DNA of 64,000 nucleotides from Artemisia argyi (lineage: Eukaryota > Streptophyta > Magnoliopsida > Asterales > Asteraceae): contig CM060691.1 of NCBI GenBank assembly GCA_030686995.1, positions 88,533,055 to 88,597,054 of the forward strand, read 5' to 3'. The notes under the pieces are model-generated. The model did not search any database, was not told the DNA's origin, and saw only the letters and a program-made list of their open reading frames with translations. A program made the translations under genes and the position numbers. Below, piece after piece: positions 23,675 through 33,820 of the stretch (position 1 is its first letter; the number at the start of each line of letters is the position of its first letter).

Positions 23675-24016
23675 CATATCTACATTCGAGCATCACTTAT
23701 GACATGCTATGTGAAACACTTATAAACGTTATGCTGATCACTAGTTGGCAAAATGGAAAGAAAAATGCGATATTAACTCATTCAATACCATTGAAGTGTA
23801 AGAACGAACAAGGGTAAATAACTTAATCACCATAACATACAGAAAAAATATTTACAGGGTAATGCATGGCAGATGGTTTTATATATGAATTGCATAATGA
23901 AAAGTTATATATTAAAGTTTTCTATAGGAATTCATGCACCACACTAATAATTACACACCTGCATAAGCTAAATTTATATTTTACATCCATGCCACACATG
24001 TATAATAATCACATTT
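23675..24016. other. 3' flank of the CYP79 pseudogene
   Basis: AT-rich single-copy-looking sequence between the LTR of element E and the CYP79 stop codon. I see no gene or repeat in it. Confidence 0.5.
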
Positions 24017-24962
24017 TCAACTAATTGAATAAAGATGATGAGGTAGACGAGGCTTCGCTAGGGCCAACAATGGCTTGGCCTTTTTTAAGTCGCGCAGGTT
24101 CTCGTTCATATCATAATGTTGTTCGTTGGGTGGCACTTCCCAAGTGAACCCTTGTACGAGCCTGGCGAGTAGCATTACAGTCATGGTGAAGCCCAGCAAC
24201 ACTCCAGCACATCCACATCGGCCAGTGCTAAATGACAACATTTTAAGGTTGTGATCAGTTAGAACCACTTTGGTATTGCCGTTCATATGACGGTCAGGAT
24301 TGAAAGTCAATGGGTCATCCCAGACATCAGGGTTTCGTCCTAAGCCAAGACGGCTGAGTAGCACATGGATAACTTTTGGTATGAAGTATCCAGCAACATT
24401 TGTCTCTACGGATGATACATGAGGAACATTGAAAGGTGCAACAGGGTGCAGCCTGAATGATTCTCGAACGTATGCTTTGATATAATTAAGGAATACCAAA
24501 TCAGATTCTTGTACAAGTCTGTCTTTTCCAACCACAGAATCGAGCTCAAGAATTGCTTTGTCCATAATCCTTGGCGCATTGATCAATTCTGCAAGTGCCC
24601 ATTCGATAGCGTTGGAAGAATTATCCAAACTTGCTATCATCACATCCTTCAATATACCAAATTTAACTTGTTATATATATCACATGAAAGAAAGAATTTT
24701 AAGTTTTGAAGACCAAGGCATAGCATTTGTGATAATCATACAAAGGTCTGGGCTTTTATTGTGTCTGGGGTTAGCTTAGGGTTCTTTAAGTTGATATAAA
24801 CATCAAGCAAGTCGTCTTCTTTCATCCTAACACCATCTTTCCATTATTGAATCCTTTCATCGATCAAGGGATCTTGATACTTTCTTACTGTACGAATAGC
24901 CTTCCTTATGATCTTCTCATGCCCATCAAAATCAGTTATCCAACGTAACCATGGTAAGTAAT
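24017..24962 (-). pseudogene. CYP79: CYP79-family cytochrome P450, 3' half only
   Basis: CYP79 enzymes are ER-membrane P450s that convert amino acids to aldoximes, the entry to cyanogenic glucosides, glucosinolates and volatile oximes. Two exons remain: 24962 to about 24753 (DYLPWLRWITDFDGHEK; DDLLDVYINLKN; IKAQTF) and about 24647 to 24017, with a roughly 100-bp intron at the position usual for the family. Visible are the I-helix DNSSNAIEWALAE, K-helix ESFR, PDRH for the PERF region, SFSTGRCGCAG for the heme loop and the QGFTW end. The FxxGxRxCxG heme motif has Cys for its Arg. An in-frame TAA (24844-24846) lies in exon 1. The N-terminal half is missing because CACTA-1 is inserted. It cannot make an active enzyme. 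Confidence 0.93.
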
Positions 24963-25430
24963 CACTAGTACAAACGAGGCTTTCCCTGGCGACTTTTTTA
25001 CGCCCTTTCCGTCGACATGTCGACATAATCATACCTTCCCGTCGACATGTCGACGGGAACATAAAGACGGCTATGCTTCGTCGGGAACAGTGTTCTCGTC
25101 GACAATCACCGTCGACACTGTGGGTCCCACATCTTTTTTCAGTCAAAGGAATTTGATGTCCGTCAAATTCTTCCCGTCGACATATTGACGGGAACATATA
25201 ACTAATTAACGTTTTAGTTAGTTGATTATAATTATGTTTTATATAATACCGTCGACATGTCGACGGTATCAATAAAACAAAAATATTGTTTTTAATATTA
25301 TGTCGTCGACATGTCAACGACATAATATTAAAAACAATATTTTTGTTTTAATGATACCGTCGACATGTCGACGGTATCTTAAATACCCAATATTTATGGT
25401 TTAATGATGCCATCGACATGTCGACGGTAT
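24963..25430. repeat. Terminus and subterminal palindromes of CACTA-1
   Basis: After the CACTA end come copies of GTCGACATGTCGAC at 25011-25024, 25041-25054, 25251-25264 and 25359-25372, plus degenerate ones at about 25173-25192, 25302-25321 and 25412-25425. The fullest form is CCCGTCGACATGTCGACGGG. Such repeats are the binding sites of the TNPA-type protein in En/Spm. The interval 25246-25377 is itself a 132-bp near-perfect palindrome. Confidence 0.85.
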
Positions 25431-25823
25431 CATTATTACCATCCTGCTAACAGCAGGCTGCAAATATTGCAATCTTCCAGATTTTTTCCGGATTTTCCGG
25501 AAAAAATCTACCAAAACCTGTAACTGTAATAGCACCTATAACCACTCAATATCAACATGTCCTAAACGTATAACTCGCCATCCGCTATAACACTTGCAAA
25601 ATATCGCTAAACACCCTCAAAACGCATAAAAACATATAAAGTCTACAAAACGGAGTGTGATAATATCTAAACCTAGCTGCCATATCCACAAATGTATTAA
25701 AGACGGTGACGTTCAAGTCGCCAAAAGGTTAAACTATACAATACTATCATATGGGTCGCCAAAATATAGTTTCAAGCATAAGTAGAACACAAAATACCCA
25801 AGTTTGTACCTCTACATCCAAAA
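25431..25823. other. 3' flank of the second CACTA-1 gene
   Basis: Noncoding sequence between the subterminal repeats and the stop of the Transposase_24-like gene; it probably holds the 3' UTR. A TTTTTTCCGGATTTTCCGG-like short repeat lies at about 25483-25500. Nothing else is recognised. Confidence 0.5.
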
Positions 25824-26448
25824 TCACTCGTGATCATCAGTAGGACCCTCATCATCGCCAGAACCATCCTCATCGCCTCTGCGACTCCCGCTCCCTCTAG
25901 TTGAGACACTACCTCCAACGCCACTACCTGAGCCATCCACGTGCTGAGAACCAGCCTGACTAACATACTCGTTCCATCGCGGGTTGGAGGAGATAAAACC
26001 TGTGATCAAATCAATCTCCACCTTCAAGGCCTTACGCTCTTCAGCTTCTCGACGGCGATTCTCCTCGGCCTCAGCAATCTTCTTCTCGGCCTCAGCAAGC
26101 TTTTTCTCCATCTCAGCGTATTCTGAAAATGAAACAATCAAAATTAAAAAACATCTAATGCAATACTTAATTTGAGTCATGATCGAGTAATCTATAATTA
26201 ATATATTGTCAAACTGTACATACCTGGAGGTGGAGGCTTTGTGTATGGTAACGGTGGCCTAGAGAGCCCGGGTACAACCCTACCCCGTCCGGCGATGTGG
26301 CCCCACTGCTTGCCCTTCAAAACCATCACAAGTATCTGCTCCTCCGTGTACGCCACCCTTCCGGCGTATTCGCTCCCAGATCTCGCAGCCGGACCATCTC
26401 TTCCTATTTAATTGAGAAAAATTTGAGAAAATTTATATATATATGTAA

Positions 26449-26522
<74 letters not shown>

Positions 26523-26577
26523 ATATATATATGTATATATACATATATATATACATATATATGTATATATATATATG

Positions 26578-26655
<78 letters not shown>

Positions 26656-26900
26656 GTTAATTACAAGATTATGTTTCAATAAATCATTAAAGTGCGTGTT
26701 TGGGGAAATAAATAAATAAATAATAAATTAAAAAAAAAGATACTTACATATTGAACACGAGCCTCATCCTGTAACCACATACCATCATTGTCGCAGTGTG
26801 TGTCGTAAAACGACTGGATGGGTGACGGGTATTGTTTGTCCTTGCTGTTCTCAAACTGTATATACACATGCATATATATAAGATGAAACAAATTAAAAAT
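25824..26900 (-). pseudogene. Transposase_24-like CACTA gene, 3' exons
   Basis: Three coding blocks on the minus strand continue the gene at 37575-38550: about 26850-26750 (YPSPIQSFYDTHCDNDGMWL), about 26395-26225 ([19 protein letters not shown]) and 26125-25824, a Glu/Ala/Lys heptad stretch (EMEKKLAEAEKKIAEAEENR) ending in an acidic Gly/Ser-rich tail (GSRRGDEDGSGDDEGPTDDHE). This is the layout of the second protein of plant CACTA elements (TNPA/Transposase_24 relatives), which binds subterminal repeats; the heptads suggest oligomerisation. Blocks are separated by GT-AG-like introns, one holding the TA repeat and one holding element D. Confidence 0.7.
26440..26660. repeat. (TA)n microsatellite
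   Basis: About 220 bp of TA dinucleotides with scattered GTATG interruptions, within an intron of the CACTA-1 gene. The Tyr/Ile-repeat reading frames across it on both strands are artefacts. Confidence 0.95.
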
Positions 26901-26945
26901 GGCAAATCAAACACCATATTTATTTTAATTAAACTTAAATACTTT

Positions 26946-28373
26946 TGTGGAAAACTAGAAGGGGGGTTGATTAGTTTCCGCTTTTTCGATTCTTATTTAG
27001 CTTAAATAACCTTTGAGAACTTGACGTTTGGTTAAAGACATAAACACAACTTAATATGTTTGATTCTTTGAAAAGACTTTACATGTGGATAACAATTCCA
27101 ACTTAACTTGTTTCATACTTTGAAAAGCTTTACTTGTAATGATCCTAACTTTGCTTGTTTAGTTCTTTGAAAAGCTTTACTTATGTTTAAAGATATAAGA
27201 ACAACATTACTTGTTTTGGTTCTTTGAAAAGCTTTATATGTGATCAACAATTCTAACTAAACAACAACATATAATAAGCAACGATAGAGAAAGAAACAAT
27301 CAAACCACAACACGATAGTTTATCGTGGTTCGGCTACAAGGACTCTTTTTCCTTGCCCTACATCTACACCCCGAGTTTCCAACTCGATAGTTATAAACAC
27401 TAATCAACAAGCTCCTTTCACCGGCGGAGAATACCTTACACGTCGCTTATACTTTTACCGACACAAAGCTAGATGTCGAGTTCTTTTACAAGGGTACAAC
27501 CACTCCCATTCGTCGCTTACACTTTTACCGACACAAAGCTAGATGTCGAGTTCTTTACCAAGGGTACAACCACTCCCGTTAGTTCTTTTACTAGGGTAAA
27601 ACAACTCCCAACACACTACGTATTTTGAGGCCTAAAATACTAACCTATAACTTCTACATACATGACACACATGAAGTATAAACTACCAAAGCTTATACAT
27701 GACCAAGCTACCAAGACTTGCAACTTTAGAGTTGAAGCTTGCAACTTCTTGAATGATCTTGTGGAGTTCCTTGCTACATAAGAGAATTACACAAGTCAAG
27801 GGTTACTGAGTTAGTTGAGCGAATATGTGAGAATTAGTCCTAAAGGGTTACCCAAAAATCAAGTTATGGCTTGGTATTTATAGCTCACCACACTGCATGC
27901 TTGGCGGATCAGGCGGAACCCTCAGATGGGTTCCGCCCGTGTACCCCCACGGTACCGCCGGGTCTGCAGTAGGTTTTTGCAATAACTCTTCAAACCAAAC
28001 AAGGTCTTGTCTCATAACTCCTAGCAACCAAAAAATGTCACATCACTTAAATCAAGTCAAACACAAAACTTGTAAGCAACATCAAAGCTAGTCAAACACA
28101 TTTCTTTCCATAAATGCATAGTGACAAAACTTGCCCTAAGTGTGATGTGACCTTACTATATTAAGAAATAAATATGATGTGACAAGACTCATTTTAGTTT
28201 AAGAAGTAAAAACAATGTTTTGTTTAAAAAAGAAATGTTAACCTTAGTTAAACAAGACTTAAACACTTAAAGTAATGATTTACTTATAGCTAAACTTCAT
28301 ACTTTGTCATTAACAAAACTTAGCAAAGATCGTAAAATATAAATAACGTTTTTAGGCGATATTTGTATTAACA
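26946..28373 (-). repeat. 3' LTR of element D, 1,428 bp
   Basis: In element sense it has a GC-rich inverted-repeat cluster (27969-27903; GGCGGAACCC with GGGTTCCGCC), a TATA box (27882-27875), two 70-bp tandem units (27441-27580) and four spaced copies of TTCTTTGAAAAGCTTTA (about 27065-27235). The shared TTCGGCTACAAGGAC block lies at about 27330. Confidence 0.88.
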
Positions 28374-28790
28374 ATCTCCCCCTTTTTGTTGATGATAAAA
28401 CATAAACTTTATTTATAAGTAAGTCACTAGTTTTAGTGTTAAGTCTTATAAAGTTAGGTATAAAAACTTGTTTTTGCTAAGATGATGTGATATGCACAAG
28501 AAAAAAAAAATTTTGAAACAAGTTTATATCTAAATTCTCCCCCTTTTTGTCGAAACAAAAAGAAGAGTAGCGAAGCGGAAGTAACCACTAGCTCCCCCTT
28601 GGACGATACTCCCCCTAAATGGAGTGCCAAGAGAGGAGACATAGATTTTGAACCTACAAGAAAAAGGTTAGTTGTTGCACAAGATAAGCATGAAAGAATT
28701 TCATATTTAAAACACAACTAAGAGTTGTGAAGTGAAATAGTACAACACTCATGCTCCCCCTTGAATATTACTCCCCTAAATGGAGTATCA
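28374..28790 (-). promoter_or_regulatory. Repeated polypurine tracts of element D
   Basis: Plus-strand blocks of CTCCCCCTTTTT (28374-28388 and about 28536), CTCCCCCTTGG and CTCCCCCTAAATGG (28591-28622) and CTCCCCCTTGAAT (about 28754) are AGGGGGAG tracts in element sense. The AAATGGAGT(G/A)(C/T)CAAG(A/G)(G/A)AGG context repeats too, so part of this is a local duplication. Confidence 0.8.
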
Positions 28791-29399
28791 AGGAAGGAAA
28801 ACATGGAAAATGAACCTACAAAAAGAGAGGTTAGTTTTTAAAGCACAAGATTTATGTATGGTATCATAACAAGGTAGAGTTCACATATCATATCTAAATG
28901 GTCAACATACAATGCAAACCTTGTACTAGAATGAAATTCATTTCATGTAAAAGTTTGCCTCTTAAAAAGACAAGAAATTTGGATGACAACATCCTACCTA
29001 AAAAAAAATAAACTAAGAGCATAAAAAGCTACAAGCAAATCATAATTTTCCTTAATGAGAAACATTTTCCAAAAACAAGGCTAAGGTTGTTTAAGGATGA
29101 AAATGTGTGTTGACGGTTGTAGCGGGCTTTATTTTGAAGGTTGAGAGGGTGACACGGGTTTTGGTTTGTTGGTTTAAATGGGAAACATTTTCCAAAAGAA
29201 ACTGTTTTGTTTCATTTTGGAGACTCTAAACTTGAGAGGTTCCACAATGTGGTTTAGGATAAACCTCATTACATTGTTTAGGGGATTATGGGTCTCTTTG
29301 TAGATAAGGTGAGACATCAATGGTTTTGGATGGTGATATTCTTGTTGTGGTGTTTGGTTGTGGTTAAAAGACTCATTTTGGTCAAGCAATGACCTTGGT
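28791..29399. other. Noncoding 3' region of element D
   Basis: AT-rich sequence with short frames only. The minus strand at 29389-29174 continues the accessory ORF relic in scattered frames; I see nothing else. Confidence 0.4.
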
Positions 29400-30290
29400 T
29401 TTTCATTTGTGAAAGGTGGTGATTTCGTTGGTCTTGATGGAAGATCGTTGAGATGCTTCTATTTTCTTATACGAAGAAAATAGAGATTCAAAATGTTGGG
29501 AAGGTTCATGTGGTGGTGGTAGTTGAACAAAGTGATGAAGGCTTGGTTCTCCGAAAGGATTACCATGAAAGTTTTTGTGAATGGGTTGAAACACAAATGA
29601 TTGTAGGTGTGTATGACCTTGATCATTTGGAAAAATTGAGGATTTAGCATAACGGTAGGCCAAACTCTCAAGCAATGACGGTGGATGAGGTGCATCATCC
29701 AATGACTCATTTGGTTGAAATGTTGGTTGTTGTTGGGTTTCCTTTTCGTCAATGGTGTTAAAAAGCTACAATGATGGAGGGCTTGATGGTTTAGGTGATA
29801 GGTTTTCAAAAGTTTCCAATAGTGGATGTGGTGATGTTGGTGGTGTATGGAAAAGTTCCATTGGTGTAAGTTTTGAAGTAGCAAGATTAAGCAAATCTTG
29901 AATAGTGATCACATTGGTATTGAAATGTGTTGAGGATGGTATTGAGGTAGTGAGGTTAAGGAAATCTTGGATAGGTGAAGAAATGTTAAGCGAAGCATCA
30001 CTTGAAGAGCTTGACTTGACGGTTTTGTTGAAGCAACAAGGTTTGACACTAATCCTAGTGGTTTTTGAGAAGGATTTTGATGGTTATGGTGTGATTTGAA
30101 TTGTTTCAAAACTTTCAAATTTATAAGGTTGAAAAGGTGTTGAAATGGGTGTTTGGATTTGATATTCTACCATTCAAAGAATGAGGTTTCAAATGATTTT
30201 CATGACCATGTCACATCATTTGATGTTAATTCAATGGAATAGGGTGGAGTGAAAGATCAACATATGCACTCAATGCTTTGTGATCATGGG
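29400..30290 (-). pseudogene. Pro/His-rich accessory ORF relic of element D
   Basis: Overlapping open pieces in two frames read as one broken Pro-, Ser- and His-rich protein (MELFHTPPTSPHPLLETF about 29860; DDAPHPPSLLESLAYRYA 29700-29650; PPPHEPSQHFESLFSSYKK about 29500). It has the same position (last ORF before the 3' LTR) and composition as the MTSP ORFs of elements A and B, but I could not align it residue by residue. A family-specific GC-rich inverted repeat lies upstream at 30519-30657. Confidence 0.45.
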
Positions 30291-30518
30291 ATGTGATTTG
30301 GTTGAAAATGTTTCAATGGTTTGAAGGATCCTTTAAAAGGGTTCCTTGGGTTAGTTATCTTTGAATTTGAATTTTTGGAGGGAAGTGGCTTCCTAATTGT
30401 TTTAGTGAGTGAGAGTTGTTCTAATATGGTTATTGGAGTTAATGGAAGATGTTTCTCACTTAGGATAATGGTTTGACACTTTACAAGTTTTGGACTTAAG
30501 AAAAATGACAAAAATTTT

Positions 30519-30657
30519 CTGCAGGTGACTGACGGAACCCTCACAATACACAGGCGAAAACCTGTTTTGGGTTCCGTCTGGTCTGTTGGGCCATTTCTGG
30601 GTTTCCCAGAAATTACACTGGCGGACCCCAATTTTGGGTACCGCCAGATCCGCCAGG
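30519..30657 (-). promoter_or_regulatory. Internal copy 1 of the LTR inverted-repeat cluster (element D)
   Basis: GACGGAACCC with GGGTTCCGTC, and GGCGGACCCC with GGGTACCGCC plus GATCCGCC, form paired arms. The same GGCGGAACCC/GGGTTCCGCC arms are in the LTR at 27903-27969 and 37062-37128. No clear TATA follows. A regulatory role is inferred from the shared sequence and position. Confidence 0.5.
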
Positions 30658-31153
30658 GCTGAAAAAATTGGCAGTCAGCGATTTTGACCCGCGAGACGAT
30701 TTTCAAATTTTTCGAAAACTCCTAAAATCAAAAAGATACTGCATATCTAGTTAGGAAATGCAAGAATTGAACATGTAAACACACATATCATAGGACTTTG
30801 ACCTTGAGGTCGAGAATTTCACTATACTCAGTGAAAATTTCATAAACATGAAAATTTGACAACTATCCAAATGTTGTCTTCCTGCATCATTGTTAGTTCC
30901 TACAAGTTCCAAATAGTACCAAATATCTTACCAACACACAAATACATAACAAGTAATGTTTAAATAACCAAATCGTTCAAATAGCACCCAGTGCCAGACA
31001 CTCATACACACCCGCTCTCATAGATGGTCAATCTTCTTCTTGAGCATTTCAAGAAATCTCTCGATGTTTTTGAACATCCCTTTTGTTTGCTTGAACTCCG
31101 CCGACTCATTTGGAATATCCAAAAGTTGGACAATGTATTCTAGATGTGGGAGC
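30658..31153. other. Noncoding stretch between the two accessory ORFs of element D
   Basis: Short broken frames only; no family resemblance or repeat recognised. Confidence 0.4.
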
Positions 31154-32121
31154 CTAGAGTTGGGCAAAGTCTAGAATTGGAAAATGTTTACCTTGGGCTT
31201 TGTAGATTCTCCTATCACTTAGTGGGACAAAAGCGTGTGGAATAAGAGAGCAGTCTAGGTGAAGACTTCTAGGAGTTGATGGAATGGGAGAGATGAACCT
31301 AAAGAGACGGGTCAAGAGCATTCCATATGACATAGACGTTGTGCCTTGCACGGGAATGTTGGTCATTTTCTTGATCATGAGTAGGCAAGGTTGAAGGGTT
31401 GTCCAACGGACAAGGAGTAGAACATGTAGCGAAGGCAAACATTGATGTGATCCCGGTTTCCTATGGTGCTAAATACATTGACTCTAAGGAGTTCTTCCCA
31501 TTCCTTGAATTGGGGCTTGAGTTCATTGAATTCCCTTCCATATGGGTCCTTGATGACCTCATTTCCAGTTCTAGTTCTTCTAGTGTTGGTGGTCCTAATG
31601 AAGAGGTGGTCACGAAGTTCATCTTTGGACACAAGAGGGGTATCATAGGGATAGATGCGGTCAAAGAGTGTGTCAAGAGTTGAGAGGAAGTGCAAGTCGG
31701 AGTAGATGCAAGTACCATGGTTTGGGACACCTAGGATTTGAGCAAACTCCTCGAGGGTGAAGGAGTATTGATGACTACGAGCCCTAAAGTTAATAGACAA
31801 GCGACCATACTCATCCTTGGAGAGGGTGATGGATTCATAGAATTCTAAAATAAACCTAGAACAAATAGGCTCGTCGATTTCTACGAGACACTCAAAGTTG
31901 ATAGTGGCAAATTCCGTGTAGAGGTTTGTATCTTCAAAGAAGGATGGATCAATGGTTCTACCCTTATGGACATATTGTTTTTCTAAGGCTTTGAAGACAA
32001 CGATTTGAGTTTGAGTACGACCTTTGGTTTTGTGGTGTTTGGGTAGGTACTTAATGGTGTCCTTGTGGTCGTAGTGAGTTGGAGGAGGCATTATGATTCC
32101 TAGAAAATCAAAATTTCTCAT
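31154..32121 (-). pseudogene. Env-position ORF of element D (frameshifted near its end)
   Basis: A 248-codon frame from 32121 (MRNFDFLGIIMPPPTHYDHK) to 31375 is followed in another frame by about 75 more codons to 31154 (MSYGMLLTRLFRFISPI). Together they resemble the plant-retrotransposon-associated protein found between pol and 3' LTR in some Sirevirus-like elements, with the pattern YSFTLEEFAQILGVPNHGTC and LRYMFYSLSVGQPFNLAY. Its function is unknown to me. I see no signal peptide or membrane segment, so env identity rests on position only. Mostly open over 248 codons while gag and pol of the same element are eroded, which is odd. Confidence 0.6.
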
Positions 32122-33085
32122 TTTAGTCTAAGTGAACGACTATTGTAATGTGTATGTTCTAGTGTTTGTCTATATGAAAACAATGTGGAGGTGCGGTTAA
32201 CTTGACTCATTTTGATGCTTAGAAATGTTTTATAATGCAAGTGATATTTTAATGACGTTTTTCATTTGTTTTAACAATGTGGTGAACGGTGGTAAAGTAT
32301 GGTTGACAACCGAGAGTGGATATGTGAAATGAGGTGGTGATTGCTTGTCAACACTTAAAGCTTGGATATCTTCTTTGTGTTCTTCACTTGCTAGAAAGTG
32401 GAAGAGACGCATTTCATAATGAAATTCACTTGACTTTTGATGACATAGACAAATATGTTAATGAGAGTATGGATATGACAATAGCCTTTTGTTTCAAAGA
32501 GCGACACAAAGGTGAACATAGGTTTATGTATCATGAAAGGTGGTTTAGTCTTAATAGGTTAGGTTATAGTGGGGATGACACACTTGTTTGGTTACATTGT
32601 GGAATCTTCTTGTGAAGATGACTAGGTGGACTTATTGGTGAAGATGATATAAACTCTTGGTTTCTTTGAGGGCATGGAAATGATGGATGACTCGATATTG
32701 ATAGGACAAAGGATAACTCGGTTTCTCTTTTCACATTGGTTGCTTAAGGTTTGAGTGATGAAAGGTTATGAGGAAGATGCTTGAAATTTTGCTCATTTTG
32801 TGAATCTTATGGGCTGAGATATATCACAAGGTGAATGTGATGAGATGATGGTGAAAGAACAAGTGAACTTAAGTGCTAAATGTTTAAGAATGAAACCCTA
32901 TTGACATGTTCTTGTTCCTACTGATTTAGAAAATTTTCATGAACATATCAAACCATTGATGTAAGTGAGAGCCCTAATTTTCGTATGGTAAGGTGTTTGT
33001 GAGTGAAGAATGGCTGTTAGTAAGTTGGAGTTGTGAGTAAAGAGGTGTTTGGTTTTGAAATTAAAAATAAAACAATCTGTAGCTT
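32122..33085. other. Noncoding region upstream of the env-position ORF
   Basis: Minus-strand frames are short; the plus-strand open frame at 32334-32615 shows no family pattern and I do not accept it. It may hold a leader or intron for the ORF at 32121. Confidence 0.4.
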
Positions 33086-33153
33086 TGGCGGACCAGGCGG
33101 AACCAAAAAGTGGGTTCCGCCCGTATGATCTGAGGGTGCCGTGGGATCTGCAG
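33086..33153 (-). promoter_or_regulatory. Internal copy 2 of the LTR inverted-repeat cluster (element D)
   Basis: GGCGGACCAGGCGGAACC, then GTGGGTTCCGCCCGT, GGGTGCCG and GGGATCTGCAGG follow the same order as in the LTR at 27903-27969. An A/T-rich TTTTATTTTTAA (minus) takes the place of the LTR TATA box at about 33060. It lies about 1 kb upstream of the env-position ORF. Confidence 0.55.
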
Positions 33154-33239
33154 GGAAACCTCAAAAGGAATTGTCTTGATTTTTGTGGTTTTATCCTAAT
33201 GTTCAAAACTAAGGTTTCAGATCTTATGAGTCCTTGACT

Positions 33240-33820
33240 AAGCCTAGGAATGATGAATGCTTCTCATTCAAGAGGTTTCGTGAAAACGTTGATAGAATGG
33301 TTAACGTATAAGACTTTCTTAGTTAAGATGTTCCTCAATGAACTTTTTTTACCAAGACGATGATGATGGATCACAATATGTCAATTAAGAACATAATGGA
33401 TTGAATTGTCGCTGAAGTCGATGCTTCCTTTGTTGAAGGTATAACAATGTTGATAAGATGAATTCCGTTGTTGATGCGAGTTTGCTTGTTCAAGCGGAGC
33501 TTGTTGATGTGCTTCTCCATCCGATACTAATTTGAGAATCATATGCGTTTTGGAGAATCATTGGGTAAGTAAGTATTAAAGTGCAAGTACCACTTGTGCT
33601 TTTCTTATCAACTTATTACCGACATAATTCCATTTGTCAAACACTATGGTTTCTATTCCCGTTCTTTTGGGAGACCATAATCCTAGTTGTGTAGTACCTT
33701 ATGATGTATCCAAATAGGCTCACCTAAAGAGTTGTTTTAGGATCTTCTTTAACACGAGCACATAGACAAAAGCTAAACATAATGTTGAATCTAATTGTTA
33801 TGAGAACAAGTAGTCTTCCA
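33240..33820 (-). pseudogene. Trace of pol C-terminus in element D
   Basis: The stretch about 33650-33800 aligns by eye with the plus-strand sequence of element B pol at about 62275-62420, sharing GAGACCATAATCCTAG-like and CTAAACATAATG-like stretches. No frame stays open. It is an eroded RT/RNase H relic, which shows the ancestor had pol. Confidence 0.55.

Noticed and set aside
26297..26719. Tyr/Ile-repeat proteins on both strands
   Set aside because: They are translations of a TA microsatellite within an intron.
31154..32121. Calling this a true viral-type envelope gene
   Set aside because: No signal peptide, membrane helix or fusion-like segment is visible; only the position supports it.
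32334..32615. Plus-strand 93-codon frame in element D
   Set aside because: Antisense to the element, no recognisable domain, no matching ORF in A or B.
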